This document shows positions 43,745-55,959 of a stretch of 64,000 nucleotides of DNA, piece after piece. The notes under the pieces are model-generated. The model worked only from the letters and a program-made list of their open reading frames with translations. It made no database searches and was not told where the DNA came from. The stretch is from contig NC_077227.1 in assembly GCF_027887165.1 (NCBI RefSeq), positions 540,433,889 through 540,497,888 on the forward strand, written 5' to 3'. Position 1 is the stretch's first letter. The number at the start of each line of letters is the position of its first letter. Position numbers and translations under genes: made by a program. The stretch comes from Monodelphis domestica. Its lineage: Eukaryota; Chordata; Mammalia; Didelphimorphia; Didelphidae.

Positions 43745-44110
43745 ACAAAATAACTTACATTTATCTAGTACTTTGATGTTCATAAAACATTTAAAAAGTT
43801 TTTTTTCCCTTTGAGCCTCACAGAAACCTCATACAAATATGCTAATTTCACAGATGAGAGAATTGAAACTCAGATTGAGAAAAAATATAAGATCTTGGGG
43901 AATTTGATCAAGTTAACAAGCATTTATTTAATGCTTACCATGTGCCAGGCATTGTGCCGAATACTGAAGATACAAATACTCTTCATCTTTCATTTTGAAA
44001 AGACCAATGACATTAGGAAAACAAGGTCCATAGAATAGTGATTTCTCTAAGTTATATAAGTAATAAACAGCAGAGCCAAGGTTTAAATGCAATTCTCATA
44101 ACTATTTTAT
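43745..44110 (-). repeat. MIR-like SINE split by an L3-like piece
   Basis: Reversed MIR text ('tttcacagatgagagaattg') is interrupted at about 43915-44035 by 'gcatttatttaatgcttacc' 'atgtgccaggcattgtgcc' and resumes with 'taaacagcagagccaaggtt'. This is a nested pair. Confidence 0.6.
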
Positions 44111-44389
44111 TTTATACTTATCCAATAGGATCCACTGAGCTTACAATGGTAGTCAGAGAAAGAGCCAGAAGATAAGGGTAATAAGTACTAGAGGGTTTTC
44201 TAAGGAAAGAGACAACTTTTGGTTGAAAATTGCCATGGACGACTTTATGAAAAAAGGTGGGTTTCTATTGTATATTCAAACTGTATCTGTATGAAATAGA
44301 TCTGGGGAAAATGAGGGAAATGGAGTCTAATATCTGAGTGGTTTTTGTTTTCATTTTTATTTATTTTTTTTTTTATTTTATACTCAGAC

Positions 44390-44640
44390 AACAATGTGAC
44401 ATAGTAGATAGGATGCTAAAGTTGGAGACAGGAAGAACTGAGCTCAAATCATACCTCAGATCCCTCACTAGCATTGCAAATCATTTTGCTTCTCTGTCTC
44501 TTGATGTCCTCATCGAAAAATAAGGATAATGATATAATCTATTTACAGGATTGCCATGAAGATCAAATGAGATGACATATGTAAAATGCATTATAAACTT
44601 TAAAGTCCTATATAAGTGCCAGTAATTCTTATTCTTATAC
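44390..44640 (+). repeat. THER1-type SINE
   Basis: 'gacatagtagataggatgct' ... 'ggaagaactgagctcaaatc' ... 'gaagatcaaatgagatgaca' ... 'tataagtgccagtaattctt' in plus orientation. Confidence 0.8.
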
Positions 44641-44929
44641 AATGCAAAATATTTGGATATTTTTAATGTGTGTATTTTGAAGCAAGAATTTTACTATTTT
44701 GTTGTTTGATATTGTGGGCTCACATGAGAGAAATGTATTCCAAGTACAGGAAATAACATGAACCCAGGTACAATGAGGGATTTGCAGGACATACTCAGAG
44801 CATAATGAACATACTACCCCCTAAATAAATCCAGTAAGGATGTTAGCAGGATCAGTAGTAGAAACTATTCAGGAAATTTAGGTTACATAGGGAAGACTAG
44901 TACCTCTGGGATGAGGCCTTGTCAAGCCC
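44641..44929. other. Unassigned sequence
   Basis: Nothing recognised. Confidence 0.35.
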
Positions 44930-45392
44930 TTTTCAGGGTTGCCTTCCTCCTTTGGTGTCCACCTGCCACTTAGCTCTCACCAGTGGCTCCAAGAAGCTGT
45001 GGCATGCCCAGTGGTCATACTCTGGTAAAACTGTCTTGTTAGGGGCTAACCCAAGCTGAGTATAACCTACAGACTTCAAATCTACCAGTGTTGGAGGGAT
45101 GTCTATCCCTAGCATGAGAAGGCTTCCACTGGTGTGTTCCAATGGTTGTGAAGGCAGAAGAAGGGGCTACTGTAGAGCTCCTAGAGCTTGATCAGATATC
45201 AAAGAAGCCAAGGTCATTCACTGCATCCTAGGCCATCACCAGTTGTCTTGACTTTTGTCTTGCCACTGGACTTGAGGAATCTAGAAGAGATAGTTGCCTC
45301 ACTTAAATCCAATTTATGCACAAGTTGAAGACATCATCCATCAATGATGCCATTTTGGTTCTTTTCCAGTACAAAGGACAACAACCAACCAA
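44930..45392 (+). repeat. Probable RTE-related marsupial repeat
   Basis: Ends in 'ccagtacaaaggacaacaac' 'caacc', an end I associate with marsupial dispersed repeats of RTE type. Inner text such as 'cattcactgcatcctaggcc' and 'gcatgagaaggcttccactg' also looks repetitive. The 69-codon minus frame at 44933 is probably spurious. Confidence 0.45.
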
Positions 45393-45549
45393 GTGGAAGA
45401 TAAGATTAGAAAGGTAGTATGGAGCAGATTGTTGGCAGGGTGCTATTGATGTTAGTTCAAATTTGGTAAACAATTATGTGCAGGGAAGTGATAATATTTT
45501 TAGAAGATAAATTTGGCACTGTAATATTAGGGAGGTTTCTGGGGATAAG

Positions 45550-46018
45550 CTGTTAGAAGTCTTTCATAACCAGGACCCACACTATCTTTTTGTCCTCATT
45601 GTATATTACTGCCCTTCTCACACTCTGAAATTCAGTCAAACTGCATTTCTCTCTTTTCTTCACAGAAAGCACTCTATCCCCATTCTCCACACTCTTTGTG
45701 CCTGTAATGCACAATCTGTCTTTACTTCCACTTTACAGAACTCCTCTGTTCCTTTAAGATGTGTTTCAAGGAACACCTTCAGCATAAGGATTTTCCTCAT
45801 ATTCTCAAATGCTAGCACCCTTTCTTCTTAGCTCCTTATTATCTATTTCTTTAACTTTTTATGTATGGCCTTTGATATTAATACTTTTTTCTCTTGTTAG
45901 GATGGAAGCTCTTTGGAAATAGGGACATTTTTGTTCTATGTATGTGTGTATTTCCCCAATGTAACATAGCACCTGGCATTCAGTAGGGGTTTAATAAATG
46001 CTATTTGTTGATTGGAAA
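45550..46018 (+). repeat. L2 LINE 3' region
   Basis: Contains the degenerate end of L2 ORF2 (about 45700-45800) and the 3' terminus 'atggaagctctttggaaata' ... 'agcacctggcattcagtagg' 'ggtttaataaatgctatttg'. Confidence 0.75.
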
Positions 46019-46204
46019 ACAGATGGGAGGTTATTATCCTTTTCTATACAATAAGGGTCTAGATTAGGTCTGGAGCAGTGACCAAGGAAAGCACACAACA
46101 TTGATAGAAAACACTGAAAAGGAATAATTAATACATGGTTAATGATTGAATGTGCTAGGGGGAGATTTATATTGTGGTTCAGAAATAACTTTATGATGAT
46201 AAGT

Positions 46205-46400
46205 TTACAGATTTAGACCTAGAAGGGTATGTAGGGGTGATCTAGTCCAACTCTTTCATTTTACAAATGAGGAAATTAAGATGACTTCACATTCTGAGCC
46301 TGGGTGACTAGGATAATGATGACAAAATTAGCAAAAACTGAAGTCAGTGGAAGAGCTGGGACTGGGAGAGGAAAGTGTATTTGGTTTTAAATATATTACA
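46205..46400 (-). repeat. MIR/THER1-like fragment
   Basis: 'ggtgatctagtccaactctt' 'tcattttacaaatgaggaaa' is the common old-SINE motif. Confidence 0.6.
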
Positions 46401-47670
46401 TTTGGAGTTACATTCATCAAACATTTCCTCAAAGCTTACTGTTAATGCAAACTTGTTTGGTAATCCCTTTGCTTCCCCATCTCACCTTGCTTCCCATTCT
46501 ATATTTTGTTGCCTTCTCCTGGCTCTTCTAAGCTGGATGAGTTAGGAGATCCACTGAAAACTTAGTGCTCAAATACCAGCTTCGATCAGAGACTCATCAC
46601 AAGTATCATTGTAAGGTGATAAAGCATCATGTTTTACCTTCAGCAATTCTTGAAGACAGTCCATTGAGATGTTCAAGGGTTGTTCTAGGCTTGGTAAAGG
46701 ATGCACCCCTGTAGAGGAAATTATAGATGCTCTGAAGTCTGGAAGAAGGCAGTATCATACAGTGAAACACTAAAAGTGAATATAACCAAGTGCTAAAATC
46801 AATGCTACAAGTCAGTGGATAGTTTCTAGAATGCACTTAAACTACCTTGAGACTGTCCACCAATTTGAAAAACCAAATTTGAGAATGATTGGGGTAGATA
46901 CTGGATGTAGAAATTGTGGATGCTTGTCTTTCTTAGTCACAAATTTTGAATATTAAGACTTACCACTAGATTACCTCAGTGTCCAAGCCAATGTTGTTTG
47001 CATCCTCATGCTTGTTTCTTTGGTCCCTCAAATCCCTTCAATGCTGGCAGGAACAGCGGATGGCTCCCAATCTCTTCTGTTGCTCCACATGCCCCATGTT
47101 TACATACTGTAGGTCAGACTCTGTGATTAACCATTCATCCTGGGAGGAATTTGAGGAATGTATATCATTTCCTGTGAGGTCTATGCGGATGGTGGTGACT
47201 GGGCTTGTACTGTGTGATAAGGGGAAAAGGGAAGAAACTATCTTTTTTTTTGCTTCCAGAATGGAAAACAGAAAAGGGGTGTTTGACGGGGAAAGCAGCC
47301 TGCTTCTGTCCCAGGGTAGTTTTGTGCTTTATAGAGATGCTGAAACACAGGCAAAAGTTGTATGTGTATGATGGTTGTGATTTATTAATCTTCAGAAAGG
47401 ACCAATGATGTCAGAGCCAGAAAAGCAAATTTGCTTCATCTCCTGTCTGCAGCAGATTGAGAAAAATCAGGATCTCCTAGAAGTTCATGAATAGTTTTCT
47501 CTGGGAAGTTGTGATTGCTGAAGGTCAAATGGCTGGGCTAAAATGCATTTCACAGAAGAGTAGAATGTATAGAGTTGGACATGAGACCCCTCTAAATATT
47601 GGTAGAGAAACAGATTTGACTTAAGGACCTATGTCCAATTTTGGAATGATTAGAGTTATCTAAAATCAAT
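46401..47670. other. Unassigned sequence with a 130-codon plus frame
   Basis: The frame at 46979-47371 has no domain, signal peptide or repeat family that I recognise. There is no splice or poly(A) context, so I do not call it a gene. No dispersed repeat is evident here. Confidence 0.4.
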
Positions 47671-47674
47671 CAGA

Positions 47675-47760
47675 TAAACAAGCAGGTATTAAGTACCTAC
47701 TATGTGCCAGGAACTACATTACATACTGTGAATACAGAGAAAAAAAGTAAAACTATTAAT
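47675..47760 (+). repeat. L3/CR1-like fragment
   Basis: 'attaagtacctactatgtgc' 'caggaactacattacatac'. Confidence 0.6.
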
Positions 47761-47859
47761 GGGTAGGAAATGACTCTACAGTTTCATTAATATAAATAAT
47801 TCCTAAGTCAGGAAACTTCTGCTATGATGATGAGCACATTCCATTGGAACTTATTGTTT

Positions 47860-48000
47860 TGGAAAATTACACATGGTAATAAGAAGTTAAGTGATTTTCT
47901 TAAAGTCATGAAACTACTATGTGTCATAGATAAGACTTGAACCCATGTCTCCCCATCTTCCAGAACACTTTTCTATCCATCGTATTATACTGCTTATCAC
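47860..48000 (-). repeat. MIR-like fragment, antisense
   Basis: 'gaagttaagtgattttctta' ... 'gacttgaacccatgtctccc' ... 'tatactgc' is the reversed SINE. Confidence 0.65.
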
Positions 48001-48122
48001 CACCACCACCATCATCAAAATATGCAAGAGACCACAGATAAAATAAGTTATATAAATTAGTCACAGGGCCAAACATCCTACCATCTCTCCCAATCCTTCC
48101 ACAAAGTAAAATATATATTACA

Positions 48123-48373
48123 CATTGTTGTTGTACAGTTGTGTCCAACTCTTTGTGACCCCATGGATCGAAGGTATCCATGGGATTTTCTTGGCAAGAA
48201 TACTAGAGTAGTTTGCCATTTCCCTCTCCAATGGATTGTTTTGTCAGGCAATCAAAGGTTAAATGAATTGCCTAGGGTCATACAGCTAGGCAGTGTCTGA
48301 GGCTGGATTTAAACTCAGATCTTTTTAACTCCAGGCCCAGTGCTCTTAACCACCAAGCCACAGCTGCCCCAAT
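48123..48373 (-). repeat. MAR1-type SINE, antisense
   Basis: Plus strand runs 'attgttgttgtacagttgtg' 'tccaactctttgtgacccc' ... 'gctcttaaccaccaagccac' 'agctgcccc'. Complete head and RTE-like tail. Confidence 0.85.
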
Positions 48374-48652
48374 ATTTATAGCAAGAATTCCCCACTTACC
48401 CACTGTGTGATCTCACTGGGTTTCCATTTCTTCCTTCATAAAATGAGGTCTCCTACCAGTGTGTTCATGGAAGTTGAGTAACACACTTTGCTAAAAGCAA
48501 AGATATTTACTGAAATGGCAAGTCAAAAACTTCAGCCACAAAACATTCTGCCCCCTCTCCCCTGCCCCAAGAAACCTGGATACACTCTTTCACAGATAGC
48601 ATCAGAGGATTAGAGATGTAGAATTGGAGGAGATCCTAGAGAAAATCTAGAA

Positions 48653-48844
48653 CAGAGGTTCTCAACCTTTCTAATGCCATGACCCCGAAATTCAGTTCCT
48701 CATGTTGTAGTGACCCCAAACCAAAAAATTATTTTGGTGGCTACTTCAAAACTGTAATTTTGCTACAGTTATGATTTGGAATGTAAATACCTGATATGCA
48801 TTATGTACTCTCATTGCTACAAATTGAGAGGTTGAGAACCGCTG
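48653..48844 (+). mobile_element. Non-autonomous hAT element, SPIN-like
   Basis: The 192-bp element starts 'cagaggttctcaacctttct' and ends 'gaggttgagaaccgctg', giving terminal inverted repeats. Inside, 'agttcctcatgttgtagtga' and 'ctgtaattttgctacagtta' match the SPIN/URR1-type hAT consensus as I recall it. An 8-bp target duplication flanks it: 'atctagaa' (48645-48652) and 'atctagac' (48845-48852), with one mismatch. It is inserted into an old SINE-like sequence (agatcctagagaaaatctag|accaactcc). No transposase is present. Confidence 0.85.
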
Positions 48845-48923
48845 ATCTAGACCAACTCCTTCAAAAAACATACACTGTCACTGGGAAGACTGGTTATACA
48901 CATAGTGACCCTAATAGAGAAGG

Positions 48924-49158
48924 GGAAACAAGCATTTATTATACACCTACTATGTGCCAGGATTTGTGCTAAGCAGTTTACAAAAATTATCTCATCTTAT
49001 CCACACAACCACCCTAGGATGTAGGGAATATCTATTTATAATTGAGGGAAATGAAGTGGAGGGTTACATAGCTATCAAGAAACTGAGGCCAAATTTGAAC
49101 TCAGGACTTCCTAAGTCTAGAACCAGTGCTTCTTCTACTGTACCACCTAGCTGCCTCC
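48924..49158 (-). repeat. THER1-type SINE, antisense
   Basis: 'gcatttattatacacctact' 'atgtgccaggatttgtgcta' ... 'gtaccacctagctgcctcc'. Confidence 0.85.
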
Positions 49159-49955
49159 AGTGTGGCATACACTTAGGAAATGGATATGGTCAAAACAACT
49201 CATATCTCCAAAGTTTCAGGGTACCAATACATTTCTATTTTCATGGTTTCATCTCATAGTTTTCTATGTTCCCTCCCTATCCATCTTTCCCTTCTTGGTA
49301 CAGTCTCTGCAAGATATATTGCTCAATTGCATTCTCTATCCTGCTACTCTCTGCATCTTAATTTCAACTCCTCAGCTAGAATTTCTGGGTCTCCTCTCTT
49401 TTGGGAATTTCCTCTTCTTCCAGAGGTGTTATCCAGCAAGAGAAAACCACTGCCAATGATGGGAGAATGAAAATTCCTTTTCTCCCAATGCTTTGTAAGA
49501 AGAACAAGAATAGAATGGTTTTCTCTCAAGATTTGGGTTCTTCTTTAATAGTTGAATCTCTTCTTGACTGTCAGGGATGAGTCCCTGTCAAATAACAGAG
49601 ACTTTCCTTGTCAGACTAAAGTGCTTACTTTCTAAATGTCACAGGAGAGGTAGCTGTCCTTCAGCCAGGCAATTGCTAATTGTTTTATAATACCATGAAA
49701 TTTTATTGAGGAACCTTTTTTATACCTTCTAAAAATAATGAAATATAAAAGTTCCCCATCTTGTTTGAGACTTAACGTATCTTTGTCTCTATCACTCCCC
49801 CTTAGATCCCATGTTTTCATCAAGTTAACCAGCAGGAACTCAACTGATTGCAAATCACCTAATTATTTCACCTACCACAAATGTGGTATGTATATTCCTA
49901 TGACTGAATGTGTAGCTAATGTTGCATAAACAACTATATATTTTTTAAAAAATAA
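49159..49955. other. Unassigned sequence
   Basis: Overlapping plus frames of 96-101 codons at 48954-49470 partly overlap the SINE and are unsupported. Confidence 0.4.
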
Positions 49956-49961
49956 AAGGAA

Positions 49962-50140
49962 TCCAGGGACAACCAGGTGACTCAGTGGATAGAGATCCAG
50001 GCCTGGAGACAGGAGGTCCTGGGTTTAACTCTGGCTTCAGGCACTTCCTGGCTAAGTCATTTACCCGCAGTTTAATAGCCCAAACTACTCTTCTACCTTG
50101 GAACCAATCTACAGCATTGATTCTAAGACAAAAGGAAATG
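49962..50140 (+). repeat. Older copy of the T-run/A-tail tRNA SINE family
   Basis: 'gactcagtggatagagatcc' ... 'ctcttctaccttggaaccaa' follows the family of 58868-59077, with many substitutions. Flanking 'aaaaggaa' on both sides may be a target duplication. Confidence 0.7.
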
Positions 50141-50154
50141 ATTTTTCAAAGAGT

Positions 50155-50305
50155 TGTGCGGAACATTTTTTCATGTGAGTATAGATTTGATTTCTTCTTT
50201 TGAAGACTGCCTTTTTATATCCTTTGACCATTTATCAGTTGAGAAATGGCTTGTCTTATAAATTTACTCACTTCTCCATATATTTGAGAACTATCCAGCT
50301 CTTCC
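50155..50305 (-). mobile_element. Old L1 fragment, antisense
   Basis: 'tttgatttcttcttttgaag' ... 'cctttgaccatttatcagtt' 'gagaaatggcttgtctta' parallels L1-A 9940-10290. Confidence 0.7.
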
Positions 50306-50514
50306 CAACTTTGATATGCCCGGCTTTATATGGTTTTTCTCTGGTGTTTGTCCTTTAGTCTAGATGTGGAATGGTGGCCTTAATAACATGCTATTTCTTT
50401 TTTTTTCTTGCCTGACTACATCCGATCTATTCCAGATAAGCCCTGGAAAGTGGTTTTGGACCTTTAAGGTGCCATTTTATAGATGAGACCTTGTAATAAA
50501 GGAACTGGATGAGA

Positions 50515-50772
50515 ACAGGGGAGACAGTTGGTATACTAAGTAGAATGCTGAGCTTAGAGTTAGGAAGACTTGAGTTCAAATTTGATCTCAGATATATACT
50601 AGCTTTGTGACCCTGAGCAAGTCATTTCATCTCTGTCTTCCTTAATTCCCTGAAGAAGGAAATGGCAAGTCATGCTTGTATCTTTGCCAAAAAAATCTCC
50701 TAAACACTATTGGTGTGCTATGGTGCAGGGTCACAAAGAGCCACACATGACTGAATGACTGAACAATAATGA
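50515..50772 (+). repeat. MAR1-type SINE
   Basis: 'cttagagttaggaagacttg' ... 'gaaggaaatggcaagtcatg' ... 'catgactgaatgactgaaca' in plus orientation. Confidence 0.8.
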
Positions 50773-50889
50773 GGATAAGCACAGAATGAGAATATCCTTC
50801 AAGGTGCCAAGGCCATGGTGCTGGAAAGTGTTGTGTGTGTTTTTACTCTAAGTATTGCCCTTGTAATAGCCAGTATTAGCAGAATCTTC

Positions 50890-51060
50890 GTCACCCCAAG
50901 ACATTATTCTTAAACTGTCCAGGTACATTACAATAACCCAACCAAATTATTTTTCCTTCAATGGATGTCATTCTTTACATCTATAAAATGATGAAATTGG
51001 ACTAATGATCTCAGAAAAGTCCCTTTTAGTTGCAAAACTCTATGGTTTTCATGCCTGAAA
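50890..51060 (+). repeat. MIR-like 3' fragment
   Basis: 'catctataaaatgatgaaat' 'tggactaatgatctcagaaa' ... 'aaaactctatggttttca'. Confidence 0.5.
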
Positions 51061-51900
51061 TATAAAGGAACTGATGCTTCATTAAGGGAAAATAAGACAA
51101 AGGAAAATAATTCTGTTTATTGCCTAAACTTAAAGAAATCAGACAAAGAATTACTCTGAAACAGTGAATAGGAAAATAAGGTCACTGATGCAGATTAGAG
51201 CAAGACAAAGAAAAGTTCTGAAAAATCAGGAGGGAAGAATTCATTTTCTATAGTGGGAATGGGAGAGCAGATTGATATCCAGTTGGCAATATTGTTTAAC
51301 AGTCTGAGAGACTCTTTCCAGAATCCAATGTTTGTGGACACGGCCTTCCAGGTGGATAAAACAATGGTGCCAAATTGATGTTGGATATGAAATCCTTCTG
51401 GAAGGTAACAGGTTGATTATAGGCACATCCTTCATTTTATTCTATCTGAAAAACAGAGAGGAATGTGCACAGAGGAATGTCATTATAATACTTTATAATG
51501 GTTTGGGGGACAGGATTAACAACTTCTTTAGATGCCAGGCTTTTACCATATGGACTCATATTTTGAGGGAGAATGATTTGTTTTGTGGCATTTTTGAATT
51601 GGTGCAATAACAGACTATATATGTCATAATGGGAATCTATGGTATTTAAAAATACTAGAAACAAAGAAACAGTAAAATATTAAATATGAGGACCAAGAGC
51701 TCAGGGGACCTGGAAAAGTGGGGTACTTACTAGACAAATGAGACCCCCATTTAAATGTTAGCGATATAGAAGAGGACAAGCAGTGATACAATGTGCTCTT
51801 ACATGAAGAGGAATGGACAGTCAGTGGGAGATAATGCACAATGAATTACATATGCCTACCATCATTTAGAGGAGTAGACTTTATATTTCATATTTTTGGG
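51061..51900. other. Unassigned sequence
   Basis: Frames of 64-92 codons lack any recognisable motif. Confidence 0.4.
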
Positions 51901-52014
51901 GAATCATTGGATCATAGATTTAGATCTGAAAAGGAGTTAGAGTCCATCTAGTAAAATGATCTCATTTTTATAGAAGAAAATTAGGTGTGGTGGTATAGAG
52001 AAAGGAAGTAGGTC

Positions 52015-52190
52015 AATTAAGGGGTTCAGTGGATAGAGAATAATGCCTGGGGTCAGGCAGTCCTGGGTTCAAATATGGCCTCAGACACTTCCTTGCTGTA
52101 TGACCCTAGGCAAGTTGTCTAACCTCATTTGCTTAGCCCTTGCTCCTCTGTTTTAGAATTGTTTCTAAGATAAAAAAGTAAGGGTTAGAA
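52015..52190 (+). repeat. Older copy of the T-run/A-tail tRNA SINE family
   Basis: 'ttcagtggatagagaataat' ... 'ctgggttcaaatatggcctc' ... 'aagtaagggttagaataaaa'. Confidence 0.75.
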
Positions 52191-52194
52191 TAAA

Positions 52195-52315
52195 AAAGAA
52201 AGTGACTTGCTCAGTCACATACTCACGTAGTATTAATGGAAAAACTGAGATATAAACCCAAATCTTTTGATTCCAAATTCAACACTCTGCTCTTTGCACT
52301 GTATTATTTCCTATA
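52195..52315 (-). repeat. MIR-like fragment, antisense
   Basis: 'aagtgacttgctcagtcaca' ... 'ccaaattcaacactctgctc'. Confidence 0.55.
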
Positions 52316-52980
52316 TATCTGCAAAGCGCAAATTGACAGATTACTACAAGCAGTCATGCATCTAGATCCTAGAACCTAGGTTAATAGGACCACAGAAGCC
52401 ATGTCATTCTTCCCATATCTGGAGATCAGTAGAATGAGTTTAATTCCACTTCCTCCAAACAGCCTTTAAAATAATTTACAATTCTGGGGGACCAGGCAGA
52501 GAAGGGAATATAGGATGGCAAAGGGTCTTGCTTTTGTATCATACAATAGCAAGTAAATGAAAGTGGGGGAGAAAAAGAGAAGCTTTTGAGGGAATATGAC
52601 AATTGATGTTGTCTATAGTGACAAAAACCCAGGTAAATTTCATAGCAAGTGATTTGCCTAAAAAATGGCTAGTGGCTAAAACCTCCAAGAAGTTTCACTA
52701 AAAGAGCTTTACCATAAGTGAGAAGGTTTCCTAGGCAAATCTGAAATACTTGATTACAAAAAGGAACATGTAAACACAGAGTGTGGAGTTAATAAGACCT
52801 GGACATGAGATCAGCCAAATGCCATCACATGTCACAAAGGTTGCTCCAAAGTGGAACAAAGCCTCAATTGAATGAATATAAAACAATCACTAAGAGGTTA
52901 CAATAGACTGACTGTTCAGATAAGTTCTGAATTAAGCATAGTTGGTCCTTGCCTGGCCCAAAGGCAGTATATGCATATGA
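52316..52980. other. Unassigned sequence
   Basis: Nothing recognised. Confidence 0.4.
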
Positions 52981-52984
52981 ACAA

Positions 52985-53115
52985 AGTCCTTTAATAGACT
53001 GTGAGCTCCTTGAGGAAGGGGTCTACCTCAATTGTGAATGCCTTCCTGTTCCTCTGGTGGCTGTGGTAGTATCTTTTATATAGTTCTGTGATTATTTGTT
53101 GAATGAATAAATAGA
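52985..53115 (+). repeat. L2 3' end
   Basis: 'gactgtgagctccttgagga' ... 'gtgattatttgttgaatgaa' is the L2 terminus. Confidence 0.65.
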
Positions 53116-53279
53116 TGGAATGACAAATGAAGTAATGACTCACCAAGAGGAAGGACCTAGGATCAGAAAAAAAAATTCTATTAGTGTGCCCTTGGCAAAG
53201 GTCCTCCTTTTATCTAATATAAAATATTATTCTGTCAAGTTTTTGGAATTAATTTAACTGTTTTAAATCTCAAAGATAT

Positions 53280-53395
53280 TTAAACCATAGATCTGTAAGG
53301 AGCCTTGGAAATAATCCAATTTAGCCTTTTCTTTTTATAGGTAAAGAAACTGAGGCCCAAAGGGGAAAGTGGCTAGTCTAGGGATACTTGGGTCT
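53280..53395 (-). repeat. MIR/THER1-like fragment
   Basis: 'aaataatccaatttagcctt' ... 'aaagaaactgaggcccaaag'. Confidence 0.6.
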
Positions 53396-53734
53396 ACTTT
53401 ATATGTTTAGGAAATACCTGCCTGATAATATTACTCCACTGATCCTTTTCTTACAAAATGTTAAAGAACTGCTGCCTTCTCTCTATTCACCTTCAACTTC
53501 AGAAGTGATGATATACATGCCAAAAGTACTAAGAAATCTGATGTCACTAAGTGTATACCTGACTTTAGGATTTTGCTATACAAAAAATATATATTTCTAT
53601 ATCCTTGCTTCAAATGTTTTATTGTTTAAACTCTTAAAAGACGGCTACCATGGTTACTTAATTAGCTTTATGTCACATAGACAATTTTCTATGTGTGGAA
53701 TGCTTTTTATGATCATGGGATTGTAGTAGAATCT

Positions 53735-53915
53735 ATAAAATTACCAGCATTTTGAAATCATCTAATACAATCCACTCATTTTACAGATAAAGAGAATGAA
53801 GCCGAGAGAATGACTTGTCTGTGGTCATGCAGTCAGCAGCAGGCTTGGTAATTGAACTTAGGTCCTCTGACTATAAAGGCAAAGTTCTTTCTATTGTATC
53901 AAACTGACTCCTAAA
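53735..53915 (-). repeat. MIR-like SINE, antisense
   Basis: 'actcattttacagataaaga' ... 'ggtaattgaacttaggtcct' ... 'caaactgactcc'. Confidence 0.7.
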
Positions 53916-54259
53916 ATGATGTGAGAATATCTTCAGTAAAGTCTTATTCTTCAACAATGTCCAATTAATTCTATGTTCATTTATGCTGAGGTAGAAGTGA
54001 CCTAGCATTCTGGGAGAGTATACCAGTGGAATGCAAGCTCAAGCAAGTCTTAGCAAGTGCAGAAAGTTCTGAGAATGAATTCAGGAATGAATTATTTACT
54101 GTTTATCAGAAGGCCAGCTCCAGTTTAGTTAAGAAACACATCACCAGAAGACTAGCCATGAGGTGGTTATTGTCAACTTCTGGAGACTCTCCAGTAAGGT
54201 ATGGAGGATCTGCAATGTACCTGATGGAGGGAAAATCACTCTGATAAATCATCGACTTT
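53916..54259. other. Unassigned sequence with a 72-codon plus frame
   Basis: The frame at 54026-54244 has no recognised family. Composition is less AT-rich than its neighbours, but there are no splice or promoter cues. Confidence 0.35.
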
Positions 54260-54525
54260 GAAATTGTTGTTCAGTTGCTTAAGTTGTTTCCAATTCTTTA
54301 TGGCCCCATTTGTGATTTGCCTGGAAAAGGTACTGGAGCGATTTGCCATTTCTTTTTCCAGTTCATTTGAGAGATGAAGAAACTGAGGCAAACAGGGTTA
54401 AGTGACTCACCCAGGGTCATACTTCTAATAAATGTCTGACACTGTATTTGAACTCATAAAGATATGTCTTCCTGATTCCATGCCCAGCACTATTCTCCAG
54501 TGCACAACTTAGCTGCTTGACCTTT
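54260..54525 (-). repeat. MAR1-type SINE, antisense
   Basis: 'gttgttcagttgcttaagtt' ... 'aactgaggcaaacagggtta' ... 'cagtgcacaacttagctgct'. Confidence 0.8.
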
Positions 54526-55799
54526 TGAAGTACTGAGGCATGAACTAAGTTAGATTTGGCAACAAATGATTTTGCAGAGAGATGTTGTGCCATTCCAATA
54601 CCATCATGGAAAGATCATAGTATCATATGGAAGGTATTTTTTTTACATTAGGAACTCCTGCCAAATATGGCAGCCAGTCATACAACAGTTCAGGCTTTAA
54701 AATTACTGAATCACTAAGTATGGAATGATGGTGAGGCATGGCAGAATGAACAAAATTGAAAATTCATGTTCTGACTGGCCAGAGAGCTCCTACGAGGCTT
54801 GAAAAACATCTTTTCCTGCAGGCCATTTATGTCCACACCTTTCCAAATGGACAAAACCTGGGTTTTAAATTGGTGGATAATGATCCATATCTGACTGGCA
54901 ATATATGGTGAATATCTTTAAAATTGTTCAAAGTAATCATTTTCATTCAATAGAGAGGGAGGTAGAGAAAAAGAAGAGAAGATTAAAATGACAAGGCAAA
55001 AGAGAAAAATGATTGCTGTGATTCTGAAGGACTGAGGCAAACTATCTGGAGACATTTATTGAAACTGGGAGATAGGCCATCAAAATTTAAACAAAAAAAG
55101 CAAGAAGCAGGTCATCACAACATCAAAGACAGGCTTCCATGAATTAGAACTAGAAGCAATGTCAAGGCAAGGACACATCTGATTCCTAGAAATGGTGATA
55201 GGCTCAGATGCTAGAGGAGATAGGGAGTTGAAGGCCAACTGTTTGCACTTTGAGAGTGAAGTTATACTGAGCGAAAGCAGTATCAGAAACATGAAAGAGA
55301 TATTTCTTTCAGAAGCAGAAATATCAGTTATTTAATGAATCAAGAATGAACTTAGCTCACCCCTGAAGACCTTTTCTTAAAAATTTCTCTCTGAAAATGG
55401 GGACATAGTAACTAGCAATGGACCTTCATTTCTGGATGGCTCAAAATTTTGAAACAATGAGGAAAATATGGTCAGCATCCTTCACTGAAATAATACTCTT
55501 AAGAACTGTCTGACCAGTCTATTCAAATCTTTTGAAAGACTCTTGTTTTCCTGGATAGGGTTTGAGTATTCCTGGTGGATTCTGTCCTATAATTTGTAAA
55601 CTGAAAACACTATGTCTTACCACCTCTCATGAAAGCATAAAAAGCTATTGTTTGTTCAAGATTGGGTTTTTAAATAATTTTTCAACTCTTCTACCTCTTG
55701 AGTCCACTTAAAGCAAATCTCTGATGGAGAATCATTCATTAATACCAGAGCATTGTGCTAGACAAAGAATTAGAGAATCTGTAATGTAGGAAATAATCC
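54526..55799. other. Unassigned sequence
   Basis: No repeat or gene recognised; low SINE density compared with the rest of the window. Confidence 0.4.
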
Positions 55800-55959
55800 C
55801 ACGCTGGCAGGGAGATGTACTAGATAACCTAATAGGTCTTTTCTATCTCTAATTTCTATGATTCTATGAAAATCAGCACCCACTATAAGAAACAGATGTT
55901 GGTTGAGTAGACAATGGAGGCATGGATTCATCTTCCTCCATCATCCCCTTTCAGCGATA

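Noticed and set aside
46979..47371. 130-codon plus frame as a possible gene or exon
   Set aside because: No recognisable domain, no splice or promoter context, overlapped by another frame. A frame this long is not surprising in 64 kb.
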